Assembly (NCBI GenBank): GCA_020848545.1
Contig: JADLHZ010000085.1
Location: 62,001 to 126,000 of the forward strand
Direction: 5' to 3'
Source: Deltaproteobacteria bacterium
GTDB taxonomy: Bacteria > Myxococcota > JADLHZ01
Length of the DNA: 64,000 bases
In this document: positions 9,619 through 17,440 of the stretch, in pieces
How positions within the stretch are numbered: the stretch's first letter is position 1
How the letters are laid out: the number at the start of each line of letters is the position of its first letter
The notes under the pieces: model-generated
The model's database searches: none
The model's input: the letters and a program-made list of their open reading frames with translations, nothing else
What the model was told of the DNA's origin: nothing
Position numbers and translations under genes: made by a program

Positions 9619-11193
9619 ATGGCCATGCTCGCTCCCTTTCTCGCCGCGCTGTTCCTCGCTGCGCCTGCTCCCACGCCCGTCGTTGCCTTGGTCCCGCTCG
9701 CCGCGCCGGCCGACCTGCAGGAGCTCGCCTACGCCGTATCGCTGCGGCTGCAAGAAGGGCTCGAACGCACGCCGCTCTTCGTCATGCACCAAAAGCAGAT
9801 CTACGTCGTCGCCGACGCCACCCGAGTCAGCGAAGACAAGTTCGCCACGCTCGCCGACGTCAAGCGCATCGGTGAGCGCTTGGGAGCCACGCACCTGCTC
9901 TTCGGCGAGCTGCGGCACAACGACAAGGTGATCGAGCTCGTCTTGTCGTTGACGATCGGCGGCGCGGCGCCGAACCGGAAGCTGCTCACCGTGCCGAGCG
10001 GCGAAGCCCCGACGATCGTCGACGGCGCGCCCGGCCTGCTCGTCGAGGTCATCGGCGGCGTCCTCGACGCCGCCGCGATCAACCTGGTGAAGGCGACGCC
10101 GGCGTTCTCCGCGCGCGCTTACAAGGACTACGCGGCGTGTCACAAAGCGCTCACGCGCCAAGCCGTCTCGCTGCGCGCGCCCGTGCTGCTCGACGCCGAC
10201 AGCCGCGTCGCCGCCGTCCAAAAGTGCACGCAAGCCACCAAGATGGCGCCGCAGATGAAGCAAGCGTTCGCCGCCCTGGCGTTCGCGCGGGCCCTCGTGG
10301 GCGAGCGCGAAGAAGCGGAGGCCGCGCTGGCGAGCGCCAAGGGCGAAGGGCTGATTCCCTACTACGCCGTCGCGAAGTTTTGGGTGCTCAGCCGCTTCTA
10401 TGATCCGCAAAGCGCCGTCGCGTTTTTGAAGGAAGCCACGCAGCAGGCGCCGGGCTTCCTGCTCGGCCGCGGCTACTTGGGCGAGGCGCTCAACGCGATC
10501 AAGCGCTACGACGAAGCGCTCGAGGTCTTCACCGCCTACGCGCAAGACGTGCCGAAGCAACCCTGGGCGCGCGCGCAGATCGGCTACACGCAGGCGAAGC
10601 GCGGCGAGGTCGCCAAGGCGATCGACGAGACGAAGAGCGCGCTCGATCTCGCGCCCGACGATCAAGAGCTGAAGCTCGAGCTCGCCAGCCGCTTCATCGA
10701 CGCCCAGCGCTACTTGGAGGCGCAGCGCATGCTCGACGCCCAAGCGCGCGACCCGAACGTGCGCGGCGAAGTGCTCCTGCGCCTGAGCTACGCGCACCTC
10801 ATGCAAGACCATCTCGCGGATGCCGAGAAGTGGGCCAAGCTCGCGCTCGAACGCGCCACGAGCGCCCGCGAATGGCGCACACGCGGCCGCGCCCGCTACG
10901 ACCTCGCGCGGATCGCGGCGAAGAAGGGCAACAAGACCGCCGCGCTCGACGAGCTCGAACGCGCGTTCGCGGAAGGCTACAAAGACGCGGCGAAGCTCAC
11001 GAACGAAAAAGACTTCGACACGATCCGCACGGAGCCGCGCTTCACCGCCCTCGGATCGAAGCCGAAGCCGGCGCAGATCAAGCTGCCGCTCTTCACGAGC
11101 CCCTTCGCGCACGATCCGCTGACCGGCGGCGAAGCGCCGTTGGCGAGTAAGGATTCACCGCTGCAGAAGAAGGCGGTCGAAGTCCGGTTCTAA
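9619..11193 (+). CDS. Exported TPR protein with N-terminal TolB/FlgO-like domain
   Basis: 524 residues. A signal peptide (MAMLAPFLAALFLAAPAPTP) precedes a domain (about 20-160) with the order seen in proteins that compute a score for a system component: VALVPL, a segment of amphipathic helices, then GERLGATHLLFGELRHNDKVIELVLSL. From about 200 to 480 there are at least six TPR-like repeats (for example LGEALNAIKRYDEALEVFTAYAQ). The Pro-rich tail ends in KKAVEVRF. It lies 7 bp after the MreD-like gene, so probably co-transcribed. Its stop is 1 bp from the stop of the convergent TolC-family gene. Likely a periplasmic scaffold; partner unknown. Confidence 0.7.
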   Translation: MAMLAPFLAALFLAAPAPTPVVALVPLAAPADLQELAYAVSLRLQEGLERTPLFVMHQKQIYVVADATRVSEDKFATLADVKRIGERLGATHLLFGELRHNDKVIELVLSLTIGGAAPNRKLLTVPSGEAPTIVDGAPGLLVEVIGGVLDAAAINLVKATPAFSARAYKDYAACHKALTRQAVSLRAPVLLDADSRVAAVQKCTQATKMAPQMKQAFAALAFARALVGEREEAEAALASAKGEGLIPYYAVAKFWVLSRFYDPQSAVAFLKEATQQAPGFLLGRGYLGEALNAIKRYDEALEVFTAYAQDVPKQPWARAQIGYTQAKRGEVAKAIDETKSALDLAPDDQELKLELASRFIDAQRYLEAQRMLDAQARDPNVRGEVLLRLSYAHLMQDHLADAEKWAKLALERATSAREWRTRGRARYDLARIAAKKGNKTAALDELERAFAEGYKDAAKLTNEKDFDTIRTEPRFTALGSKPKPAQIKLPLFTSPFAHDPLTGGEAPLASKDSPLQKKAVEVRF

Positions 11194-11194
11194 A

Positions 11195-12538
11195 TTAGTC
11201 CCTGAGCGGCCGGCGGCCGATCGCTTTGTCGAGGGCCGCCCGCGCGAGGACGATCTTCAGCCGCGCCGCGACGAAGTTGTTCTCCGCCTGCAAGAAGTTC
11301 GTCTGCGCCATCGCGAGATCCGTCGCGGTGACTTGCCCGGCGCCGTAGCGGCCTTGCTCGTTGTCCAAGAATTCCTTCGCGGCTTCGAGCGCCACCTTGG
11401 CGGCCGCGGCGGACTCGGCAGCGATCGCGTGCCGGGTGTGCGCTTGGCGGACGTCGAGCAGGAGCAAGTCGGCGAGCTTCGCACGCTCCAAGCGCGCGGC
11501 TTCGGCCTTCGCCTTGGCGGCGTCGATCAAGTACCACTTGTTGCCCCACTCCCACACGTCCCAGCCGAGCGACGCGCCGAAGAAGACTTGGTTCTGCTGG
11601 GCGAACTTCTGGCCGTGCGTGAACTGGTACTGGCCGAGGATCGTGAGGTCCGGGATCATGCGTGATCGCGCGAGGTGCACGGCCGCGTCGGCTTGCTCCA
11701 AGCGGGCGTCGATCTCCAAGAGCTCGGGGCGCGCGGACTTCGCCGCGGCGAGTGCGTCGTCGAGGGCCGGCGGTGGCGGCCACTCGCGCGTCTCTTCTTC
11801 GAGTGAGAACGTCTCGTCGGGCGCGGCGCCCAGGTACATCGCGAGCGCCGCGCGGCTGAGCTCGACGCCGACGCGCGCGTTCAACGACGCTTCGCGGACG
11901 TTCGCGAGGTTCACCTTGGCGCGCAGAACATCGGCATTGGCGACGATGCCTGCCTTGGCGAGCTGCTCGGCGCGCTCCATGAGCTGCGTCGCGAGCGCGA
12001 TCCCACGCTCGGCGGTGCGCGCACCAGCCTCCGCCATCAGCGCCTGCACGTAGGCCTCCGTGACCTTGAACGCGAGCTCGATCTCGGCGCGCGATTGCTG
12101 CGCCGCGCTCGCGTCGACGCCACGCGCTTCGAGGCGACGTGCTTGCAAGAGCGCGTAGAGCGGCGTCAACGGCTGCGCCACGGTGACGCTCGCGTTCGCC
12201 GTGAAGGCGTCGCGCACTTGCGACGGCTCCTGCATGCGATCGAGCATCGAGCGAAACGACGGCGGCAGGAAGCTGAGGTCCGGCTGCTCTTCGCCCGGCG
12301 CCGCCTCTTGCGTGAACTTGACGGTCAGCGGCCGATCCCAGACCTGTAAGCCCGCTTCGACGCGCAAGCGCGGAAACAACGCGCCAGTCGCCGACGCACG
12401 CCGCGCGAGCGCCTCTTCGCGAGCGAGCGCCGCGATGCGCGTGTCCGGGTAGGCCGCGAGCGCGCGATCGATCGCCTCAGGCAAGGTGAGCTTCGAAGGA
12501 GCACCGGCGAACATCACAAGCGCGGCGAGCCACAACAT
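11195..12538 (-). CDS. TolC-family outer membrane efflux protein
   Basis: 447 residues with a short signal peptide, then two homologous halves of long alpha-helical hairpins typical of the OEP fold: LTLPEAIDRALAAYPDTRIAAL at the start of half 1, and YGAGQVTATDLAMAQTNFLQAENNF in half 2. TolC proteins form trimeric barrels with a periplasmic tunnel used by efflux pumps or type I secretion. No inner-membrane pump or adaptor gene is adjacent, so it may serve a system encoded elsewhere. Confidence 0.9.
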   Translation of the reverse strand: MLWLAALVMFAGAPSKLTLPEAIDRALAAYPDTRIAALAREEALARRASATGALFPRLRVEAGLQVWDRPLTVKFTQEAAPGEEQPDLSFLPPSFRSMLDRMQEPSQVRDAFTANASVTVAQPLTPLYALLQARRLEARGVDASAAQQSRAEIELAFKVTEAYVQALMAEAGARTAERGIALATQLMERAEQLAKAGIVANADVLRAKVNLANVREASLNARVGVELSRAALAMYLGAAPDETFSLEEETREWPPPPALDDALAAAKSARPELLEIDARLEQADAAVHLARSRMIPDLTILGQYQFTHGQKFAQQNQVFFGASLGWDVWEWGNKWYLIDAAKAKAEAARLERAKLADLLLLDVRQAHTRHAIAAESAAAAKVALEAAKEFLDNEQGRYGAGQVTATDLAMAQTNFLQAENNFVAARLKIVLARAALDKAIGRRPLRD

Positions 12539-12556
12539 GCGCGCGTTCTCAGCCCG

Positions 12557-13453
12557 TTACTGGCGGCGGTCAAGGCTCATGTGCTCGAGCAAGGCCGCGT
12601 TGACCCGCTCCGGCGCTTCTTGCTGCACCCAGTGCCCGGCCTCGGCGAGCGTGACGACCCGAAAATCCTTCGCCACCTTCTCGTAGCGCTTCTCGTCGGC
12701 GAACCACGGCCCGAGCGCGCCGTCCTGCAGGCCCCACACGAGCTGCACCGGCATCTCGAGCGGCCACTTCGCGCCCGCGATCTTCGGCGGCTTTCGCAGC
12801 GCGGCGCGATAGTAGTTCACGCCCGCGATCTTCGTCCGTTCATGCGCCCGCGCGTACGGCAGCACGTCGTCGGCGGTGAACCTCTCGCGCGTCTCTTTGG
12901 CGGCCGAGCCGCGAAAGGCGCGGATCATGAACGTGACCGGGTCACGCAGCATCACGCGCTCAGGCAGCCACGGCAGCTGAAAGAACACCATGTACCAGCT
13001 GCGCAGCGCTTGGCGGGGGTTCGCCAACAGCTCCTGGCGCATCATCGGGCCCGGCGGGCAGTTCAAGACGCTGAGCGTGCGAATCCGATCGGGATAGTTC
13101 CGCGCGACTTCCCAGGCGATGGCGCCGCCCCAGTCGTGGCCAACGAGATGCACGCGTTCGGCACCGACGGCGTCGATGATGCCGACGACGTCCGCCATCA
13201 ACGGCCCGATGGCGTAGTCAGCGACGTTCTTCGGCGCGTCGCTCTCGCCGTAGCCGCGCAGGTCGGGCGCCACGCAGCGAAAGCCATGCTCCGCCAGCCG
13301 GAACTGCGCGCGCCAGCTCAGCGCAAGCTCGGGGAAGCCGTGGAGAAAGAGGATGACGTCTCCCTTGCCTCGCTCGAAGTAACGAAGCGTGACGCCGGAC
13401 GCGAGCGTCGCGCGCTTGGCTTCGGTGCCTTCGGGGAACGTGGGCTCGCTCAT
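12557..13453 (-). CDS. Alpha/beta hydrolase, epoxide hydrolase-like
   Basis: 298 residues from ATG 13453, which overlaps the stop of the upstream methyltransferase gene (ATGA), so translation is probably coupled. The hydrolase elements are in order: oxyanion motif HGFPE (38-42), nucleophile D107 in GHDWGG, a helical cap, an acid (likely D in WGLQDGALGPW) and catalytic His in EAGHWVQQEAPE. An Asp nucleophile in GHDWGG together with HGFPE is typical of epoxide hydrolases and some dehalogenases. Cytoplasmic; substrate unknown. Confidence 0.88.
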   Translation of the reverse strand: MSEPTFPEGTEAKRATLASGVTLRYFERGKGDVILFLHGFPELALSWRAQFRLAEHGFRCVAPDLRGYGESDAPKNVADYAIGPLMADVVGIIDAVGAERVHLVGHDWGGAIAWEVARNYPDRIRTLSVLNCPPGPMMRQELLANPRQALRSWYMVFFQLPWLPERVMLRDPVTFMIRAFRGSAAKETRERFTADDVLPYARAHERTKIAGVNYYRAALRKPPKIAGAKWPLEMPVQLVWGLQDGALGPWFADEKRYEKVAKDFRVVTLAEAGHWVQQEAPERVNAALLEHMSLDRRQ

Positions 13454-14133
13454 ACTTCCACCTTCAACGCTTCCGCCCGCCGGCACTTCCGCTTGCTGAG
13501 CTCGACGCCGATCGCGTCGAGGCCGAAGGCGTTGGCGACGGCGAGCGTGGTTCCATAGCCGCAAAACGGATCGATCACGATCTTCTGCGGCGTCTCCTTG
13601 GCGATGAAGCGCACCGCGAGGGCGCACGCTTTGACGCCCATCGCCTTACTCCACGTCATCTCGCCGATGTCGCTCAAGACGTCCGGCGTGGAGCGAACGA
13701 GCGGCGGCCGCAGCGCACGTGAATAACAGAGCATGTGCGAATAGCCCGCGCGCCCATAGACCACGCTGCCCGCCGGCTTTCGGCACGCGATCTTGTGCCA
13801 AAGGAGCGCCACCCCCGCAGCCTCGGCGGCGGCGTGCACGAGGTAGCCTTTGTCGATCCACACGCCGTCGTACTTGATGTCGCTCTGATAAAAGATGGCG
13901 ACCCCGTCGTCGGGCACGCGCGCGAAGATCATCGCTGCGGCGCTCTGAAACCAAGCCTTCCACGCAGGTAGTGAAAGGTGCGGCACCTCGGAGATGTCGG
14001 GCAACGAGGTGATGACGCTGGCGTCCGTGAAGCGTGGCGTCGTTTGCATCCACGCGATGGCGTCGCCACAATAGACGTCGCGCCGCGGCGAGGGCGGCGA
14101 TGCTTCAGTTTTTGCGGGCAAAGCAGCGTTCAT
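13450..14133 (-). CDS. Putative permuted SAM-dependent methyltransferase (DNA methylase-like fold)
   Basis: 227 residues. The order of motifs is that of beta-class N-methyltransferases: a motif-IV-like SLPDISE (about 43-49) comes first, and motif I (DPFCGYGTTLAVANAFGLDAIGVE) is near the C-terminus. In true DNA N-methyltransferases motif IV is (D/S/N)PPY/W; here it is SLPD, so the substrate may be something else, such as RNA or a small molecule. No target-recognition domain is evident. The start is 17 bp from that of the divergent M23 gene, leaving little room for two promoters; a downstream start is possible. Confidence 0.6.
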   Translation of the reverse strand: MNAALPAKTEASPPSPRRDVYCGDAIAWMQTTPRFTDASVITSLPDISEVPHLSLPAWKAWFQSAAAMIFARVPDDGVAIFYQSDIKYDGVWIDKGYLVHAAAEAAGVALLWHKIACRKPAGSVVYGRAGYSHMLCYSRALRPPLVRSTPDVLSDIGEMTWSKAMGVKACALAVRFIAKETPQKIVIDPFCGYGTTLAVANAFGLDAIGVELSKRKCRRAEALKVEV

Positions 14134-14150
14134 ATAGGATGCAACGAGTG

Positions 14151-15419
14151 ATGCGCAGCCGTTTATCGATCGCGTGGGTTCTCGTGCTTAGCGCATGTGC
14201 CGCCGAGCCGATAGCGCCGCCGCCTCCGCCGCCGGTCGCCATCATCGAAGCCACGCCGGCGCCGCTGCCGGTCATCGCGCTCAGCGAGAGCACCGCGAAG
14301 ATCAAGCGGAACGGCACGCTGTCTCAGCTCCTGCGCGACGAGAAGATCGCCGAGCAAGATCAGTGGATCGCTTCGCTCGCGAGCGTGATCGATCTGCGCA
14401 AGCTGCGCGCGAGCGACGCCTTTCACCTGTTCCGCGACGAGACGGGCGCGCTCAAGAAGCTCGTGCTCGATCGCAGCGTCTGGGAGCGGGCGATCGTCGC
14501 GGTCGCGGCGCCCGACGTCGTGGTGCCGCCGCTCGCCGACGCGCCGGTGCCGCCGCTGCGCTTCCAAGGCGCGCTCGCGGCGAAGCTCGAACGCGACCCG
14601 ACCGTGGTGAAGACCGAGCTCATGGAGATCGAGATCACCTCGTCGCTCTACCAAGCGCTCGTCGACGGCGACTGGGACCCTGCGATCGCCTTCGATCTCG
14701 CCGACGTCTTCGCCTGGGACCTCGACTTCTACTCCGACGTGCAGCGGGGCGATCGCGTGCTCGCGCTCGTCGACGTGCGCAGACGTGAAGGCGAGAGCAA
14801 CGCGTTCATCGCTTACGGCAAGCTCCACGGCGCCATCTACGCCGGCGAGGTCGGCCGCTTCTCCGCCTACCGCTACACGACGCCGAGCGGAGAAGACACG
14901 TTCTACGACGAGAACGGCCGCTCGCTGCGCAAAGAGTTCCTGAAGAGCCCGCTGAAGTACGCGCACGTGACGAGCCGCTTTGGATCGCGCAAGCATCCCG
15001 TGCTCGGCTACACGCGCCAGCACGCCGGCATCGACTTTGCGGCGTCGGTCGGCACGCCGGTCTGGGCAGTCGGCGACGGCAAGGTGACCTTCGCCGGCTG
15101 GCAAGGCGGCTATGGAAAATTCGTGACGGTGCGCCATCCGAACGGCTTGGAGACCGCCTACGCGCACCTCTCGCAGATCAACGTACGCGTGGGCCAGCAC
15201 ATCGCGCAGAAGACCGTCGTCGGCATGTCCGGCAACACCGGCCTCTCGAGCGGGCCGCACTTGCACTTCGGCTTGAAGCGCGGCGGCCAGTTCATCAATC
15301 CGTTCTCGTTGAAACCGATCCGCGTCGAGCCGCTCGCCGCCGACGAATTGCCGCGCTTCAAGGAAGCGATCGACGGCGTCATGAAGCGCCTGGGCGAGGC
15401 GCTGCAGCAACGCACGTGA
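14151..15419 (+). CDS. M23-family peptidase lipoprotein (LytM domain)
   Basis: 422 residues from ATG 14151, chosen because it gives a standard lipoprotein signal (MRSRLSIAWVLVLSAC). The middle part (about 50-250) resembles the LysM/OapA-like region of DipM/MepM-type proteins (KRNGTLSQLLRDEKI). The C-terminal LytM domain has the zinc and catalytic motifs HAGIDFA (HxxxD) and HLHF (HxH), so it should be an active endopeptidase cleaving peptidoglycan cross-links. Its stop overlaps the GTG start of the next gene. In-frame ATG 14139 is an alternative start. Confidence 0.9.
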   Translation: MRSRLSIAWVLVLSACAAEPIAPPPPPPVAIIEATPAPLPVIALSESTAKIKRNGTLSQLLRDEKIAEQDQWIASLASVIDLRKLRASDAFHLFRDETGALKKLVLDRSVWERAIVAVAAPDVVVPPLADAPVPPLRFQGALAAKLERDPTVVKTELMEIEITSSLYQALVDGDWDPAIAFDLADVFAWDLDFYSDVQRGDRVLALVDVRRREGESNAFIAYGKLHGAIYAGEVGRFSAYRYTTPSGEDTFYDENGRSLRKEFLKSPLKYAHVTSRFGSRKHPVLGYTRQHAGIDFAASVGTPVWAVGDGKVTFAGWQGGYGKFVTVRHPNGLETAYAHLSQINVRVGQHIAQKTVVGMSGNTGLSSGPHLHFGLKRGGQFINPFSLKPIRVEPLAADELPRFKEAIDGVMKRLGEALQQRT

Positions 15420-16423
15420 CGGCCACGCTCACAGTCGATCCGGTGCACCCGGAGCCCGAGCTCATTCGCGTCGCGGCGCTGATCCTGAAGAAAGGCGGCC
15501 TCGTCGCGTTTCCGACCGAGACCGTCTACGGCCTCGGCGCGCTCGCGTTGCACGAAGAGACCGTCCGCAAGATCTTCGCTGCAAAGGGCCGTCCGGCGAC
15601 GAACCCGCTGATCGTGCACGTGCTCGACGAGGCGATGGCGAAGACGGTGTGCGCCACGTGGCCCGAGCAAGCGCGCGCGATCGCCGAAGCGCTCTGGCCC
15701 GGGCCGCTCACCTTGATCCTGCCGAGAAGAGACATCGTCCCCCTCGTCGTCACCGCCGGCCTCGCCGCCGTCGCGGTGCGCAGCCCGGCGCATCCGGTCG
15801 CGCGCGCGCTGCTCGCCGAGGTCGCCGAGCCGATCGCGGCGCCGAGCGCGAACCTCTACACCGAGATCTCGCCAACGCGCGCCGAGCACGTGCGCAAGGG
15901 CCTCTCGGGGAAGATCGATCTGATCTTGGACGGCGGCCCGGCGGGCGTCGGCGTCGAATCGACGGTGCTCGACCTCACCGGCCCGGTCCCGACGATCCTG
16001 CGCCCGGGTGCGATTGTCCCCTCGCAGATCGAGCGCGTCATCGGCCGCATCGCCGTCGTCAGCGAGCACGTGCGCGACGAGCACGCGCGGCCGTCGCCCG
16101 GGCAGAGCAAGAAGCACTACGCGCCGAAAGCGCAGCTTGCGATCGTGGCGATGGGCGACGCGGGCCTCATGCAGGATCGCATCCTGCGCGTCCGCAAATT
16201 GCGCGGGCGCGTGGGCGTGTTGATCCACTCGAACATCGCCGTCGGCCAAGACGGCCTGGTCCTGCGCCGCTTGCCGAAAGATCCCAAAGAGTACGCCGCC
16301 GCGCTCTACGATGCGCTCCACGATCTCGAAGACGCCGGATGCTCGCACATCCTCGTCGAGGCGGTGCCGCCCGGCGAAGCGTGGGACGCCGCGCGGGATC
16401 GATTGAAGCGCGCCTCGGCGTAG
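15416..16423 (+). CDS. tsaC: L-threonylcarbamoyladenylate synthase (TsaC/Sua5, long form)
   Basis: 335 residues, beginning with a GTG that overlaps the upstream TGA (GTGA). The YrdC domain covers about 15-210, with VAFPTETVYGLG, AKGRPATNPLIVHV and SANLYTEISPT, the nucleotide and threonine-binding motifs. After the linker KKHYAPKAQL a C-terminal Sua5 domain follows, making this the long form. The enzyme makes threonylcarbamoyl-AMP from threonine, bicarbonate and ATP for t6A37 of ANN-decoding tRNAs. Coupling to a cell-wall peptidase gene is a layout feature, not a functional clue. Confidence 0.95.
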   Translation: MTATLTVDPVHPEPELIRVAALILKKGGLVAFPTETVYGLGALALHEETVRKIFAAKGRPATNPLIVHVLDEAMAKTVCATWPEQARAIAEALWPGPLTLILPRRDIVPLVVTAGLAAVAVRSPAHPVARALLAEVAEPIAAPSANLYTEISPTRAEHVRKGLSGKIDLILDGGPAGVGVESTVLDLTGPVPTILRPGAIVPSQIERVIGRIAVVSEHVRDEHARPSPGQSKKHYAPKAQLAIVAMGDAGLMQDRILRVRKLRGRVGVLIHSNIAVGQDGLVLRRLPKDPKEYAAALYDALHDLEDAGCSHILVEAVPPGEAWDAARDRLKRASA

Positions 16424-16450
16424 TGAGCGACTGCCGGCGAAATCCATGAG

Positions 16451-16473
16451 CCGCAGGTGTTGGTTCCCTGCGG
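16451..16473. terminator. Weak GC-rich hairpin in the gap after tsaC
   Basis: CCGCAGG (16451-16457) pairs with CCTGCGG (16467-16473). A T-rich run appears only some 15 bases later, so termination is uncertain. The rest of the 105-bp gap (16424-16528) shows nothing recognisable. Confidence 0.25.
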
Positions 16474-16528
16474 TGGTCGCTCCTCTTTTCTCGCCCGCGC
16501 CCGCCTTTGCGTTTAGCCTTCGCTTCGC

Positions 16529-17347
16529 ATGCGTTCGTTCATCGTCGTCCTCTCGCTGCTCGTCGCCACGCCTGCGTTCGCTGCGAAGTCGAAGAAGCCC
16601 GAAGCGCCCGCGCCGAAGGACGAGACGAAGGAGCCCGAGCACGACGACAAGCCCGAGCCGAAGCACGTCGACCCGCGCGAGACGAACAAGCCCTCGCCGT
16701 ACGGAAGCGGCTACGCCTCCTTTGGCACGCGCGGCGGCGCGACGCTCGGCGGCGGCGGTGGGCTGCGCGTCAACGCGTTCGGTGGCACGCACAGCTTCGG
16801 TGACGGCTTCGGCAACGGCGGCCTCGAAGCGTTCTACTTCTTCGGCGGCGCCAAGAACTTCGACTTCGGCCTCGGCATTCGCCTGCCCGGCTTTCCGCTC
16901 GGCGCTGCGCCGGCGCTCGAGATGCGCGGCCGCATCGCCAACCACAAGGGCTTTCACCTCGCGCTCACGCTGCATGCGAACGCGCCCTTCACCTTCACCG
17001 GCATGTTCGCCGGCCAGTCGTTCGGCGCGCACGTCGAGGTCGGCATGCTCGCCTCGTACTTCTTCACCGACAACATCGAGTTCATCTTCGGGCCGACGGT
17101 GCAGGGTACGCTCTTGATGATCGCCTACAGCATCCCGGTGTTTCAGCTCGGCATCAGCGGCCGCCTCGGGCTCGTCTACACGCTGAAGAAGCACGACGTC
17201 GGCCTCATGCAGATCACCGACATCGCGCCCGGCTGGTACGCGCCCTATGGCAGGCCGCGGGCGACGACCTCGCTCGCGACCCAGCGCGCCGAGCCTTACT
17301 TTCGCGTGGCGGTGAACTTCCTGCTCGGCGTGCAAGTGAAGCTCTGA
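16529..17347 (+). CDS. Secreted beta-barrel-like protein of unknown function
   Basis: 272 residues. A signal peptide (MRSFIVVLSLLVATPAFA) is followed by a charged Lys/Glu/Pro linker (20-56), then a Gly- and aromatic-rich region with alternating hydrophobic stretches, suggesting an outer-membrane barrel (GGGGGLRVNAFGG, FYFFGGAKNFDFGLGIRLPG, final FLLGVQVKL). The terminal hydrophobic residue and aromatic girdle pattern support export to the outer membrane. No family is recognised. Confidence 0.65.
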   Translation: MRSFIVVLSLLVATPAFAAKSKKPEAPAPKDETKEPEHDDKPEPKHVDPRETNKPSPYGSGYASFGTRGGATLGGGGGLRVNAFGGTHSFGDGFGNGGLEAFYFFGGAKNFDFGLGIRLPGFPLGAAPALEMRGRIANHKGFHLALTLHANAPFTFTGMFAGQSFGAHVEVGMLASYFFTDNIEFIFGPTVQGTLLMIAYSIPVFQLGISGRLGLVYTLKKHDVGLMQITDIAPGWYAPYGRPRATTSLATQRAEPYFRVAVNFLLGVQVKL

Positions 17348-17440
17348 CAATGTAGGCCGAAGTGAGGCTGCGCCCATTTTTCGGTCGACCGAATCGCCGC
17401 AGGCCGCTAGAACAGAGTGATCAACGCGCAGGTGATCCAC

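Noticed and set aside
15158-17440. A 760-codon open frame on the minus strand across the M23, TsaC and barrel genes
   Set aside because: Low-complexity Arg/Glu composition and full overlap with convincing genes.
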